From the NCBI RefSeq assembly GCF_964204865.1, contig NC_135252.1:16389383-16453382 (forward strand): a DNA stretch of 64,000 nucleotides, given 5' to 3'. This stretch comes from Styela clava (Eukaryota; Chordata; Ascidiacea; Stolidobranchia; Styelidae). A program made the translations under genes and the position numbers. Below, piece by piece: positions 45,090-64,000 of the stretch. A model generated the notes under the pieces. It worked only from the letters and a program-made list of their open reading frames with translations. It did no database searches and was not told the DNA's origin. Each line of letters starts with the position of its first letter. Positions within the stretch are counted from its first letter, which is position 1.

Positions 45090-48000
45090 TCTATTTTAAA
45101 CATTTATGTGTATCCATTAAATATCACACTGCTGTAGCTCAGTTCTTGTTTTGCCCGCGGAAATGCTTACGTCAGTAATGAATTATCAGAACACACTTAT
45201 AAAATTCCAAAACTTCATTTAATACGGGATACAATATGATTAATCGAACAGTTAACACTGTATGTAAATATGTACGATTAAAATAGTTACTTACCATATT
45301 AAATTTGTGAAAAAATTAAATTCGGATTAATATTTTCAGCAATTTGGTTTTTATCAAATATGTCTGCAATTGCCATGTCTTTATTTTCAAAATAACTAAT
45401 TAATTTTTTACCGTTTTGTATAAATTTATCGTCTTGCATCATCTGTCATCAATTCAATATGATTATATACAGTATAGGTGATTTGTCTCATTTTCGTTTT
45501 TACATTATTTGTTTTATTTTATTCAATAACTTTCAAAAAGTGATTTTCTAAAAGCATTTTCATTTATGAATGTTGTGAAATTATGAATATTGTGATTTAA
45601 CATATTTTCATTTTTCCGCGCAAATCGAAGGCTGACTTGGTGCCCAAATCATAGGTTTTGTTTAGTAGCTACAGCTTGAAAAATTGGTTGATACGATAAT
45701 TAGTATCAAAATTATGGGTAGATTCTTATATCTAACTTTGAATCTTCCAATGCTTGGTAACAGTATTACCTCAATGGCTAACTGCCTGGAAAGGTATATG
45801 TGTAAATTAACTCTCAACTTGCTTAGCCGCAAATGACTTGGCAGAATTCGCTATTCACCGAATCTTCGAATGCTCCAGGTCATATCTATTTCATCATTGG
45901 TCAGTTACTATAAGATATCATAGTAATACAAAAAGGAAGAAATTATTTCTTATCATGAGATAAATTTAGGCTACACGTAAGTAGAAAGCAGGTGTTCTTT
46001 CACTAGTCGTTTTCGCAAATTACATTTTCATAATAATTGTAATAAAGTAAGGGAACAGATGGCAGATGGTAAATAATACGATGCAAAAACAAATATCACG
46101 AGTTCCCGACGATGAATATCCCTAACTTTTGACTATTCTTTATTGGAACTGGACCTATAGATCGTTTTGGTGTTATATTGTTTTCATGATTCTTTTTCTT
46201 ATTGTTATGGAAAAAATCCCTTTTCTATTTAATGACTGGGTCAATTGCTTTGAAATTAGCAATTTTCAATCTGAATAGTTCATAGAGCAGCTTCTGTTGT
46301 GACGTATACAACTTTTACATGCTATACGTAACGATTTATGGATTTTGTAAAATCTTTTTCTACTGGGATAGACTATACAGGTACCCAAAGAAACTCTCGT
46401 GAGCTTCACTCAACCTATAAAATGATCAAAAGCTCAGAAATGATATTTGTGCTTGTTATTTTACTAATTTGGACAGCACTATGAATTGCTTCAAATCAAA
46501 AAGTTGGCGTGATCCAATGAAAACAATAATTCACCTCAAAAGTGCTCAGCGCTCAGTTCAATATTTCTGCTGTTATTGGAAGTCTGTCAAATACCTTGCC
46601 AATGATTATTTACAGAACTTATAGTGAGTACCGTGAGGAATGAGAAGTTTTTTTTGTTTATCGAATAATATATAAACATATGCCTAAAATTATTTGTGAT
46701 TTTTAAAACTTTCAATTGAAACTTGTTCTGATCATTCGAAAGTAGTGCAAGGGATTAGGATCAGCAGCAATGTTCGTTCCTCGACAAACGATAAGCTAGC
46801 TCTCTTGTTTTCATAGCGATCGCAGTCCACCAATTAATAGCATTTTACTGTTGTATGCGATGTACTCTCTTAAACGGAATGGTCATTGTTGACCAGCCGT
46901 GGCACTTTTCGCAAATCGAACCCATTGGTCAAGGTTCTGCAACATTTTGAACAACTGAGGTCCGCTATGTCCTATTGTCTGACGTCCCTGTTTTGGGTCA
47001 TTTGAATGTTATGAAGTAATTCCCCAACCCCGTTCTCTTGCAGAAATCGCAGTTCCGATTATTTCATAAATGACCTCACGATGCTGAAATTTTTCTGAAC
47101 CTGACCTGATATGACTAAAACAACGATTGGACTGTAGCTGAGAGTAATAACTTTCTCATCACATGCATTTATGTGGCAAATCCCTGCATCCATCAGGACC
47201 GTTAAATATTGGATAAACAGATATCAAAGACGCTTTACTGCCATATTCATATAATTCTTGAATGATATCATGAAATCGATACACGGCGATATCTTTGTAT
47301 ACAGTATTTGATTCGCAAAAAATATTTGTTTGTACTAAATTCTGGTGATCTGATCAACATATGCTGTAATGGCCATGCAAACAAACATAGGCTTTTTATG
47401 ACAAAAATAAATGCAAATATATTTGTACAATTGACAATAGCGCTATGACCAACATCAGCTTGTTATACCAAATAGCAATAACAAATTGATAATTTTAATT
47501 AGCAAAAGATTCGAATAAAGCAAACAGGTGAGCCGCAATCCGCACTTCCCTCCAATATTTGATGTTACCTTTTCTTTCGCAAACAGGCTGCACACTGTAG
47601 TCCCAATCCGCTATTAGACATCACCAAAACTGTTTCATTGTTGTGACTTAAAGCAGAGTCTAGAAATGTTGGGTTGCTTTTCATTTTGTGGCGGGCTGCA
47701 TAATACATCATGTGTGACGTGGCCAATCAGATCTTCTCCCAAGGAACATAATACTATTGAATGCTGAAAAACTGGCGGAGCTAACGGAGGTGGTTTTTAA
47801 AGCATGACATTGATTTCTATCAAGAAAATAGGCCCTCTTGTATTTATTGGACCAACATGCTCTCATCAGAAGTATGGTGTTGTATTAAGCAAGGTTAAAT
47901 TTCCCTAATCTCTTATCTCTGGCGGCATTTTTTGACATCAGCTACAGAGTGGACATTACCGACCAAGCCGACATTGCCAACGTAGTGAGTGGACTTGCGC

Positions 48001-49708
48001 AAATCAGAGACACCCGCCTTACTCGATTGAGAGATTTGACCCATGAGGCATTAATTTTCAGAAAAGTTCACCTATCCCAGAGAATTCCAGAAGTAGGGAA
48101 ATACTCAAAATTTGGGTGATAACGCTGCTACGAACAATATAAATTCACTAAAACTGTTAACATTTAAATGGTTTACCACTACAAAAGTTGTAAATAATAC
48201 TGCACCTGCAATAATATTGCACCTGTGTTTCACGATTTTATTTACGTCTTATTTTTTTTGTTTCATGTAAGCATACTCAACTAATCACCAGTTTAATGAC
48301 CTTTTTGTTACTTAGAGGCCTTTGAATCAACAAAAGATGAAGTCCATATGCAGATAGCTTTTAAATTTCCTAAAAGGTTTTGAAATTTTTTCACCATCAT
48401 CGACCAAAAATGTCAATTTTGTCTCTTCTTTTGATAATGAGGTTTTTAAAAGAAAGAAATTTGGAAGTTACGTTGCTTGAGAGATTTTACAATAGTGAGA
48501 ATTCAACTGAAAATGATTATGTAAATATTCCCATCCGATAGTGTCATTTATTTATGAAACATTTTTTTCATTGCGCCGCCTGATATAGTTTCCAGTGTGA
48601 GAAATAGAGATATACGCAACGACACGGTGCAAATATATGATGTGCACAACTTCGGCTTGTCATTCAAAATGTAATGTGAAACACTGTTGGCGGGTAGCGT
48701 GGCGGAAACGTGCAAGATTCTTAAACAACAAACTAGAAGCAAAATAGGTGCGAGCACCTTTCAAGGACAATTTGAAAAATGACGAATTATCAAATAGCTA
48801 CGCTGAAAATAAATCAAGAAGGGAACTTCATACAATCATCCTTGGTACATTCGCTCCTGATGGCCCTTCGGAGTCCTTATCGGTTCCACACTAGATGGCG
48901 TAGACTTGAAACAGTTAGGTAACTTTATTGTTTGTATTTCACCTGCTCATGTCCGGGGCTGTGATTTCAATAATGAATATCAAATTTGGGAATCGGAACT
49001 GATTTTCTTTTCTGTTGTGACACATAAGTTCAAAAATGCAGGCGTCATTTAGAAATCACCATCGGAACTTTTCGGTCCGACATCACTACGAGCCACCAGT
49101 CCAAATTCCGGGATCCCAAACCTAACTTTTCGCAGATGCCACTCGCAAGCTATTTTTTTTCTTTCTCAAAATTATTTTGTTCATGTCACATCTGATCTCC
49201 TTCTTTTATAGCTTCTGCCGCCTTCGCAGGCAAGATTTTTCGCATATATCCACAGAATTACTCAGCCTACTGCTAACGCGGAGTTATCGATTTCTTCTCC
49301 CCCACGTTTCTCTACGTACGCAAGTCCCTTTCTCCGATTATTCATTATGTCGATTCTGCTCGTGCTCTTCCCGTCCTTGGCTGTCTGATGCCCAGTTGGC
49401 TATTTTCTCACCCCTCTTTTGACTAGCTGTTCTCCCTTCTCTTGTACGTTCTACTGCTCTCTTCGGAGCTACCCGCCAGATTCATTTAGGGCCTGTTCAC
49501 TCTGATTATATCTCAACAAAACTGCCTTTCTACGACCGTCCTCTAAACTTATATTTAAACATATATTTGGCAAGTTCGACTGCCGTCTGGGTCGGACGTG
49601 TTTTTGTCGCTCTCTTAAATGAAAGATCAAACAATGCTGTTTGACTGAGAATGCTACGCGCTGTGTGTTTCGGCATTTACTGTTGGATTTGTATCGAGTT
49701 ATATCAAC
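45090..49708. other. Intergenic DNA, no gene recognised
   Basis: Up to about 46137 the sequence is the 5' flank of the duplicated block. Beyond that I find no exon chain, RNA gene or element with clear ends. A 69-codon minus-strand frame at 48548-48757 starts with a hydrophobic stretch, but nothing else supports it. Confidence 0.5.
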
Positions 49709-49947
49709 ATGATCAAAGCCCATTCACCGGAATTAAAGAAGTTTATCGATAAAAGTTTGTATTTAAAGTTAAATGGTGGACGTGGACGATCTGTTACGGG
49801 TGTTTTGCGAGGTTTCGATCCTTTTATGATCTGGTTGTAGATGATGGAACAGAGCGCAGAAAAGACGGAACCACTGCACCTGTTGGAATGATGGTCGTTC
49901 GTGAAAATTCGATATTAATGTTGGAAGCATTGGAACGGATACAATGA
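49709..49947 (+). pseudogene. SNRPG-like (Sm protein G) processed pseudogene
   Basis: Plus-strand reading begins [16 protein letters not shown], then LKLNGGRG and VLRGFDPFM, the Sm1 motif of small nuclear ribonucleoprotein G. One base is missing near 49828. After that point the shifted frame continues [10 protein letters not shown], then VGMMVVRENSILMLEALER and a stop at 49945-49947, which is the Sm2 part. Together this covers the whole protein of about 79 residues, close to the usual 76. There are no introns in the copy, and the frame is broken, so it is most simply a retrocopied pseudogene. No poly(A) tail or flanking duplication was seen. In the functional gene the product is part of the heptameric Sm ring on spliceosomal snRNAs. 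Confidence 0.88.
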
Positions 49948-50008
49948 CTTTAAACTTAACTAATCGAAAACGGCAAAAGATCCATGTTTGTGCATAGAGT
50001 CTATGGAC

Positions 50009-50424
50009 CAGCGTTTCCCAAACTGTGTCAAATCCGCGGAAAATTTTCGCTAAACTCGATTCAGCAGATAAATAAACTGCAGCTTGTGAAATTGCAGCAA
50101 GTAGGCCACTCTATCTCTATTGTTACGTACTCTTGGAGGCAAACAATACGTAATAGGAAGTAAACGACATAGAAAGGTGAAATGAATTTATTGATTCATA
50201 TACATTTAAAATAGGAAACAATAAAACATTTACTCTAACTGCAATATGTTACATAATATTCAATCAAATTTTCGTCTTTTTTAACACATTTGGCAACACC
50301 CTTTGGGAACCGCTGCATTACACTATTTTTCTTTATCAATTTTGCACTTTCATTTCTTGGTGTTCCGTGAGACGAGATAAAAAGTCTTGAGTGTTCCGTG
50401 GCCAAAAAAGTTTGGGAAACGCTG
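50009..50424. mobile_element. hAT-like MITE, 416 bp
   Basis: Ends CAGCGTTTCCCAAACT and AGTTTGGGAAACGCTG are a perfect 16-bp inverted repeat. Flanks CTATGGAC and CTTTAGAC agree at 6 of 8 bases, a diverged target duplication. The interior contains GTGTTCCGTG twice and no transposase. Confidence 0.85.
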
Positions 50425-51123
50425 CTTTAGACTGTTATGAAATATTCAATCTATTTACAGAGCTTGTTTTTTTTAGTAACAATGTTTTGTCACTGTGGTA
50501 TTTTGCAATGTAATTGAACTACAGCATCACCATTTCACGCCAACGAGTGTTTTTTCTTCCTTATTTTTGTAGGAAAAGCACTGTTGTGATACGCATACCA
50601 AAGCCATGCATTCCATCCTATCAAACTGTATTTATTAATTGGGGCCCACCGAGTGTTTATGTTGCACACGTTTGACGCCCGAACGATACCCGTTCGTGTC
50701 TTCGTCTTTTTTTATTTTGAATATATGTTTGTGTGTTGAATGTGGGTAATTCTGGCGCATGTATATTTATATGTATTAAACGTTTTATAAAGGTTTTGCC
50801 AGTTTCCACGATTTTCCCAATCTTATGTGTGTTCATTGTTTGTGTTTTGTGTATGATTCTTTTGCGGAAAAATCAAAATATACTTATAATTTGTTTACCT
50901 TGTGGAATTCGAATCCAACTTGACTTCTCCTGGTGAATTGCCATATATCTGCACTTCCCTCACACTACTGCTAGTGACATGTATCGTGTGGGTTTAAAAT
51001 CATACTTAATCTTTATCAGCGTAACACGTCGCAACCAGGGTTAGTTCAAAACTCTATAATTTTCACTATCCGGTATATTTTGTATTTTAACTATTGGGTT
51101 AACCTGGATAGTTACTGATAATT
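50425..51123. other. Intergenic DNA, nothing recognised
   Basis: The longest frame (50733-50936, plus, 67 codons) is hydrophobic but isolated, and I do not treat it as a gene. Confidence 0.45.
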
Positions 51124-51233
51124 GGGTACTTCTGAAGTATGCACACCAAGATGTCCTGCAACCTGAACCCTTACCTGGTACACAACCTGAGTTCAGGTTG
51201 TGCTCCATCTTGGTGCGCATACTTCAGGAGGTC
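51124..51233. mobile_element. Short MITE related to 41576-41802
   Basis: The inverted arms carry GAAGTATGCACACCAAGATG on the left and CATCTTGGTGCGCATACTTC on the right, the same terminal family as the intron-5 MITE. Flanks TGATAATT and CGATAATT match at 7 of 8. Only about 110 bp long, with a short hairpin interior (CAACCTGAAC / GTTCAGGTTG). Confidence 0.8.
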
Positions 51234-53240
51234 CGATAATTGTTAGAGAATCGATTTCACTAGATTTTTGTAATGAATTGATCAAAAAAATTACAACATA
51301 GTATAAATATATATATAATCGTGAACATAAGGTAAATCAAAATCATGCATGTAAAGTTGGAACGTGAATTCTAATCCACTCAACGTTGTTGTAGTGGAGT
51401 CGTATTTGCACCCGAACCGGTATTGAAGAATTATGCGCAATCTCCCAGCTTCTGGTAACTGCACAATCAAAGTAGTAAAGAGGCAACGAGATCCTTAGAA
51501 AACAAACTGTATTCATCTCCACATATATATGAGTAAAATATTGCGACAGCACAGAAACTTGAAGACCAACGATAAAACCAATTTATAAGGACACGTGTGC
51601 ACTATAAATAAGCAATGAAATAATGATAAATTACTATTCATAATAACAAGCAATATAAGCCAATACTATAAAGGACCTAACTAAACTAAATTTACATGAC
51701 AGATATCACGAAACGCGCACCCCTATGGTAAAATAAATCCACATCCATTCACAAGTCCACAGTGCCGTTTAGAACAAAGAATCAGATAAGCGTTATCTCA
51801 AAACCCGTGGAAAAGGTTCAAAAATGGGTCAAAGAGAGAGAGAGAACTGCTGTTTTGTTGTGTCATAGGTATTATAATTGAGTTAATTGCGATAATTTGA
51901 CACACAAAATTAACTGACCAGTCGATAAATTATCAAAATGCCAAATAGGCGCGTAGAAAGACCAGGGGCAAAAGTGTTTTTTTGAAACTCAAAAATAAAA
52001 CTGAAACGAGCCTTTACGAGACCGGCATAGAATTTGGGGCTCATTTACCTCAAAATTGAATTCAACATCATTCCGTGTCTCTCTTATGTCGATTATTGAA
52101 ATGTTCAAATAATTGACTGCTTTTATAAATAATGTTTGGCGACTGCGCGTACGAATTAATTTATAGGTAATTTAATGCCCGGTATCTACTCGCAAAGATA
52201 TGATAGAAGTTTCAGATATTACTTAGCCTCAGAATCGAACCAAAGTTAGTCCGATCCGCACTGTCCCTGTTTTTTGTTCCAGATATATGGTTAGCCTAAT
52301 AATAAAGATAGAACATAATTCGTCTGGGATTGTTAATATAATAGAGAAATATAAATGGACGGAAGTGTGAGGCGTGAGAGGTCAAATCTAACAATGCATA
52401 TTTAGCAAATCAAAATGTTTCACCCAGCCGCGACAGACCACAAACAAACTCCAAATGTAGGATAGGACCGAAGCCATTTACCAGTCATCACCGAAACCGT
52501 CATTCTACAGACCGTCTCATCCTCACACCCTTCAAAGCTTTTCAACTGAATTTCAAAGTTTACAACCTAACTTTATGAAGCAAATGCGCTCTTCTATTAC
52601 CTACTAATCACATTTGTTTTGCTTATTTTCTGAGGCCGTGTTTCGTCATATGATTTAGACGTCTTGGCGGTTTTACTCTTCCTGTGATAAATATGTAAAA
52701 CCTATCCGATCATATCCTTAATATGTAAATACTATCCAATTGCCAATTGGCAGCTATTACGTAAATACAGAGAGGACTCGATGATCGGGGAAACATTCCT
52801 TGTTGTAAATGGCCCTGATTACATTACCGTCTGAGGATCTTCTTGAGGTCAAAGGTTGGATGAGATCCACTTATCCACTAAAATTTCTGCCGCCAGACGG
52901 ACATTTTCTTTAACAAAGCTTTGTTTTGATATGGCAGTTCTCAGTTCAACTAGGTAATGGTAGACGGTAGTAACGTGTATAAATCCGATAACGTATTTCG
53001 CTCCGTCTTATATCTGTACCGGTATATAAAGTTCTGTTTCAACAGCAGAGAATATTTTCTACCTTACGCTGCAGCCTCGGCATCTTAAAATACACAGACC
53101 CAAATATTTAAATGCTTGAACGGTCGTTCGGCGAAAGACTTCTAAACACTGGCACCGCACTGCGGATTTCATGAAAATAGTGGTGTAACGTTACTACACT
53201 GTAGTGTGACTGTGTGATGAAACTATCAGTACCTGTAGTC
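51234..53240. other. Intergenic DNA with a SINE tail
   Basis: No gene recognised. A GAGAGAGAGAGA run lies near 51836. The segment at 52633-52740 is listed separately. Confidence 0.45.
52633..52740 (+). mobile_element. Diverged SINE 3' tail
   Basis: GAGGCCGTGTTTCGTCATATG and GTGATAAATATGTAAA match the tail of the SINE at 17462 with many changes. A second ATATGTAAATACTATCC follows. The SINE body and head are missing. Confidence 0.6.
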
Positions 53241-53699
53241 GGGTCTAGTATAGTTTAGTACCACAAGTACCGTACTTCCGGTGGGCGTAGCATAACGAAT
53301 TTTGCATATGCTATTCCTAACCCCCACCTGACTATGCCATCCAAAAATTAAGTCACTACGACGTCACCATCACGTCATAGAGATTGCCAAAGTATAATTA
53401 TGATCGCCCGAAATGACATCTGCGCCGCCGATAACAAATTTGCTAAAGCCGGCGATCTCTCTCCTATCGTGATCGTTGTGACGAGAAAACGGGAGAAATT
53501 GATTGCTCGATTTCGGGTGATCGTCTGCGCGTTTTGGACGACCATCCGCATACTTCGGTGGGCCTTATTACGTCACTTTGACGTCGAAATGACGTAATTT
53601 TTCGGTGACGTAGTCAGGTGAGGGTTAGGATTGACATATGCAAAAATTGTTGAGCCAGGTCAACTAGAAGTACATGTGGTACTAAACTATACCAGACCC
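53241..53699. mobile_element. Palindromic-end MITE, copy 1
   Basis: It begins GGGTCTAGTATAGTTTAGTA and ends with the inverted form (TACTAAACTATACCAGACCC), an inverted repeat of about 30 bp. The interior has many CG-containing TGACGT/ACGTCA motifs. It is followed immediately by the start of a second copy. Confidence 0.8.
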
Positions 53700-53950
53700 G
53701 GGTCTAGTATAGTTTAGTACCACAAGTACTTCCAGTGGACGTAGCATAACGATTTTTGTATATGTTATTCCTAACCCTCACTTGACTATGCCATCCAAAA
53801 ATTACGTCACTACGACGTCACCATCACGTCATAGGGATTGCCAAAGTATAATTACGATCGCCCGAAATGGCATCTGCGCCGCCGATAAGAACTTGCTAAA
53901 ACCGGCGATCTCTCCTCTATAGTGATCGTTGCGACGAGAAAACGAGAGAA
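53700..53950. mobile_element. Palindromic-end MITE, copy 2 (truncated)
   Basis: Starts GGGTCTAGTATAGTTTAGTA and follows copy 1 through GACGTCACC, TCGCCCGAAATGG and GACGAGAAAACGAGAGAAAT. It then breaks off where copy 1 would continue. It shares a boundary with copy 1, so the two ends form a long palindrome (53670-53729). Confidence 0.8.
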
Positions 53951-53952
53951 AT

Positions 53953-54520
53953 AGCTTTCCATATTCCAAGAATGTCCTGCCGTTTCAGAATTTGAAAACA
54001 ACTATTCTATGTGTCTCACAAACGAGGGGCGTCTGGCACAATGGCAAATGCGTCATATCGCGCCGGACTTGGCTCGATAATCATCTAAATAATTTGCAGC
54101 TGCCATGTGACCGAAATTGCTGTTTTTTGCTAAAAACTCTCGTATGCCATGGTAGAAATTTTTTCCTCCGGTAAATCAGATTATCCTTCCGGGGAATTCG
54201 AGGATGTCGTTTTACCACCTTATGGCAGCTCCTGCAGTAGGGCACACTATCCAAATTCCAAGAATTTCCCTCCATTTGGTTCAATAAAACAAACACTCTA
54301 TGTGTCTCACAAACGAGGGGCGTCTGGCACGACGGCAATTAAGTCATATCGCGCCATGCTTGTCTCAATAATAATCTAAATTAATCGTGGCTATCATGTG
54401 GCTAAAAATGCTGTTTTTTCCTAAAAACTCTGGAATACCACGGTAAAATTATTTTCCTTCAATAAATTGGATTATTTTTTCCCGAGGAATTCAATGATGA
54501 CGTTTTTAGATTGCGCTTCT
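53953..54520. repeat. Two tandem units of about 285 bp
   Basis: Both units share TATGTGTCTCACAAACGAGG, GGCGTCTGGCAC, TCATATCGCGCC and TGCTGTTTTTT. The first begins near 53953 and the second near 54241. Overlapping open frames of 62-85 codons occur on both strands but do not resemble known proteins. Confidence 0.8.
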
Positions 54521-55059
54521 TTGTAGTATTTTTCCCAACTTCATTATACTGTATTTTTACCGATATTGAAGGACAACAATGTCCAGACCTGTCCCAAAGA
54601 AGGGATGTTTGATCATCGGTAAAATAGGTTTCGCTAAAACGAGACAATGTGGCTCGATCTGTATAGTATGCTGTACTGTCCTGCCACGAACGAAACGGTG
54701 GCAGATCTTGCCATGGTTTATGGCGATATTACCAGTATATTCACAAAGTCATGTACCAGATTTTAGTTTATCACGCGAAATTACATCTACTTAAACTCTA
54801 ACCCCAAATCTATAAAAACTGTTTCTACAGGAAATATGTTCTAACTTACCCAATATTTGTCACCATCAGGGGCAGGCCCTGTCATTACAGCCAACCTGCC
54901 GTGGTTATGGCGGCAAAAATTTATCTGCCATTGGTTATCAATTTGCTGCCGCGGTAACAGCAGCTCGCCATATGTTTGTGGCAGCTAAAAAGTCAGACGC
55001 CATAGCGGCCATGGTTTGGAAATACCACGATGTTTCACAGCAGCTTTAGACGTCACAAA

Positions 55060-55270
55060 ATACTTAAAACTGCACTTGCTGACTTGCGAAATCGAGCAAG
55101 CTATTTCTCTCATTTCAACCATCCCGATATGGGAGAAATCGCTGGTGTTAGAGAGTTCTTCATCGTAGGGGTAGATGCCATTTCAGGCGATCAGGTATAC
55201 TTTAACAAGCTCTATGATGTGATTGTGTCGTCGTACTGATGTAGTTTTTGGATGGTGTGGTCACGAAACT
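55060..55270 (-). mobile_element. Inverted, diverged copy of the 53-kb MITE interior
   Basis: Reading the minus strand gives GATCGCCTGAAATGGCATCT, GCGATTTCTCCC and ATTTCGCAAGTC, collinear with TCGCCCGAAATGACATCTGC, GCGATCTCTC and ATTTCGGGTGATC in copy 1. The terminal inverted repeats are not preserved. A 69-codon frame across it is a by-product. Confidence 0.7.
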
Positions 55271-55601
55271 ACACGAGACCATCTCTAGTCTGCTAGTATT
55301 CACTTTGAGTCAACAATTCGAATGCTGTCTTGTGAGGCATAAATGAAGAAGCCGTTTATATTGACTATGATCTGGCTAAATTTCCGCGAAACATAAATTG
55401 CTATATTCTTGAAATATGCAACTACCGGTAACCTTAAAAATGAATTTTTTGATTTCAGGTTTCACGATTCAAGCTTTTAGGCCTAGTTTATAAAATAAAG
55501 GTAAGCTGTTCACAGGTATAGCTTGTAACGGTCATAGGCTACATTTTGCGAATACTGGAATAGCACAATTAGGTATAAAAGTTGCCCTGCCAAATTAAAT
55601 A

Positions 55602-62914
<7,313 letters not shown>

Positions 62915-63125
62915 TAGGAGAAAACATTTGAATACATTCAAAACTTGTTATATTTTGAATAAAGTTTTTCAAACTGGCTATTTTTCGTTTTTGCATTGCC
63001 ATCACCCAAAATCAAAACATAGAAACAATTAAGAAACCAGTCCAGCAAAAGCATTTCTAATATTTCTGTACATTTGATTTGGTGTTTGATGTGTTTGTAT
63101 TGTGTGTAGCTATTTTATTTTGGGA

Positions 63126-63252
63126 GGACAAAGTACCCAATTTATTATAACCATGGTGTGGTGGTGGGCATGTTATTTGAGCCTGAGTTTCAACCTGCCA
63201 TGTCGCCATTGTTAAGACTAACACTCCAAACACAAGACCACTGCGCTCACTC
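63126..63252 (-). mobile_element. tRNA-derived SINE-like element (second family), copy 1
   Basis: The minus strand reads GAGCGCAGTGGTCTTGTG, then GGAGTGTTAG, and later GCAGGTTGAAACTCAGGC, resembling A and B boxes of a tRNA-derived SINE with a decayed B box. It is homologous to 63785-63895. No tail or flanking duplication was identified. Confidence 0.5.
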
Positions 63253-63784
63253 AAAGTTTGAATTATGACTTTAAATATCTCTTGCTTACAGCCTAATTTC
63301 AAACATTTTCCATAACACATATACAATCATTTAGTTCAGCATTTCTCATAGTATTCAATGTATTTTCATTTTTTTTTATGTAATTCAACATTGATAGTGG
63401 ACTGTAAACGAGTGGACTGTAGACTAGATATTTATATTACATTATATTGCGTTACAATAAATGATAAGTAACTTGTGACGTGCATGTACTGGACGTCTAG
63501 CTTATTACGTTAGTTGTCGTTGGAAGTAATTGATTGATCTTACTAGGGTTTATCAAAATAGTTAGGATTTTTTGGATTTCCACTTCATGTGATCCACCCT
63601 ACTCTTTTTTAATCTAAATGTATCAAATGTACATTAAATTTATCATATCAAATGCTAAATTTACCATATTAAATTTGACTTTTTGCATTGTTTATTATAT
63701 TTGAAATATTTTTACACACCTTTCCTGCCACCATTAGGTAAGTAGCTATTACAGCTTGTGAGGGCCGAAATCTTTCTTATTTGT

Positions 63785-63895
63785 CATTACCTGTCCAATT
63801 TATTGCACCCTAGACGATGTGGTGGGTTGGCGGTTAATTTTCAACCTGTAATAACAACATTGTGAAGTCCAACACTTTACCCACAATCTTGCGCC
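63785..63895 (-). mobile_element. tRNA-derived SINE-like element (second family), copy 2
   Basis: The minus strand reads GTGGGTAAAGTGTTGGACTT, then TTATTACAGGTTGAAAA, and CCAACCCACCACATCG, collinear with copy 1. The box B is degenerate. Classified by resemblance only. Confidence 0.5.
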
Positions 63896-64000
63896 CAGTA
63901 GTAGGATTCAGCCGGTTCGCACCGGTTCTATAGAACCGTCTCACGGAATTTTATGAGATCAGCGAACTGGTTAGCATTACATGACTTTTTGTAACAGAAC
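63896..64000 (+). mobile_element. Possible transposon end at window edge
   Basis: CAGTAGTAGGATTCAGCCGG, followed by TTCGCACCGGTTC and TATAGAACCG, resembles the termini of CAG-starting hAT-like elements that contain ACCGGTTC and GAACCG motifs. The other end would lie outside the window, so this cannot be confirmed. Confidence 0.35.

Larger units (their letters stand above)
35690..46137. repeat. Tandem duplication block, distal copy
   Basis: Homologous to 25200-34410 in the same orientation. It is longer mainly because of insertions in introns 4, 5 and 6 of the gene. Exons are all the same length as in the proximal copy, except exon 8, which has one extra codon. Confidence 0.8.

Noticed and set aside
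48548..48757. 69-codon minus-strand frame with a signal-peptide-like start
   Set aside because: Isolated, no homology recognised, no neighbouring exons or promoter.
50733..50936. Hydrophobic 67-codon frame resembling a membrane peptide
   Set aside because: AT-rich sequence readily gives hydrophobic frames. No conservation or context supports it.
55030..55239. 69-codon plus-strand frame just upstream of CLPX
   Set aside because: It lies across the inverted MITE copy and reads repeat sequence.

Overview
This is AT-rich animal nuclear DNA: multi-exon genes with GT-AG introns, a mitochondrial CLPX gene, secreted digestive-type carboxypeptidase genes, a LINE, tRNA-derived SINEs and many hAT-type DNA transposons. 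The short introns and the metazoan-type genes suit an invertebrate deuterostome. A tunicate is plausible, but the sequence alone does not prove it.

Layout. 1-25 kb holds no recognised host gene. It carries a decayed hAT element (5379-6581), a large degenerate minisatellite (7081-12712) split by an apparently intact 2.8-kb hAT transposon with a 599-codon transposase (8276-11096), LINE/SINE debris that includes a recent 1.3-kb-period direct duplication (17069-19477), a THAP/hAT hybrid remnant (19587-20137), and several short hAT-like elements with 8-bp target duplications (21096-24995).

25-46 kb holds two complete head-to-tail paralogues of a secreted zinc metallocarboxypeptidase (peptidase family M14A), both on the minus strand with 13 exons each. 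Every splice junction could be placed by reading, giving 416 and 417 residues. They lie in a duplicated block of roughly 9-10 kb. Comparing the copies shows three elements in introns of the second copy that the first lacks, so these arrived after the duplication or were lost from the first copy.

46-55 kb is gene-poor. It has an intronless SNRPG-like pseudogene with one frameshift (49709-49947), small inverted-repeat elements and a cluster of a palindromic repeat family (53241-55270).

55.6 kb to the end holds the 5' two thirds of a plus-strand CLPX gene (mitochondrial AAA+ unfoldase). Seven exons run from the presequence through the zinc-binding domain, Walker A, pore loop and Walker B; the rest lies beyond the window.

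The two carboxypeptidases probably act outside the cell in protein digestion and CLPX acts in the mitochondrial matrix; nothing links them functionally. The most unusual structures are the minisatellite whose units resemble 3' splice sites, its intact transposon, and the record of insertions read from the carboxypeptidase duplication.
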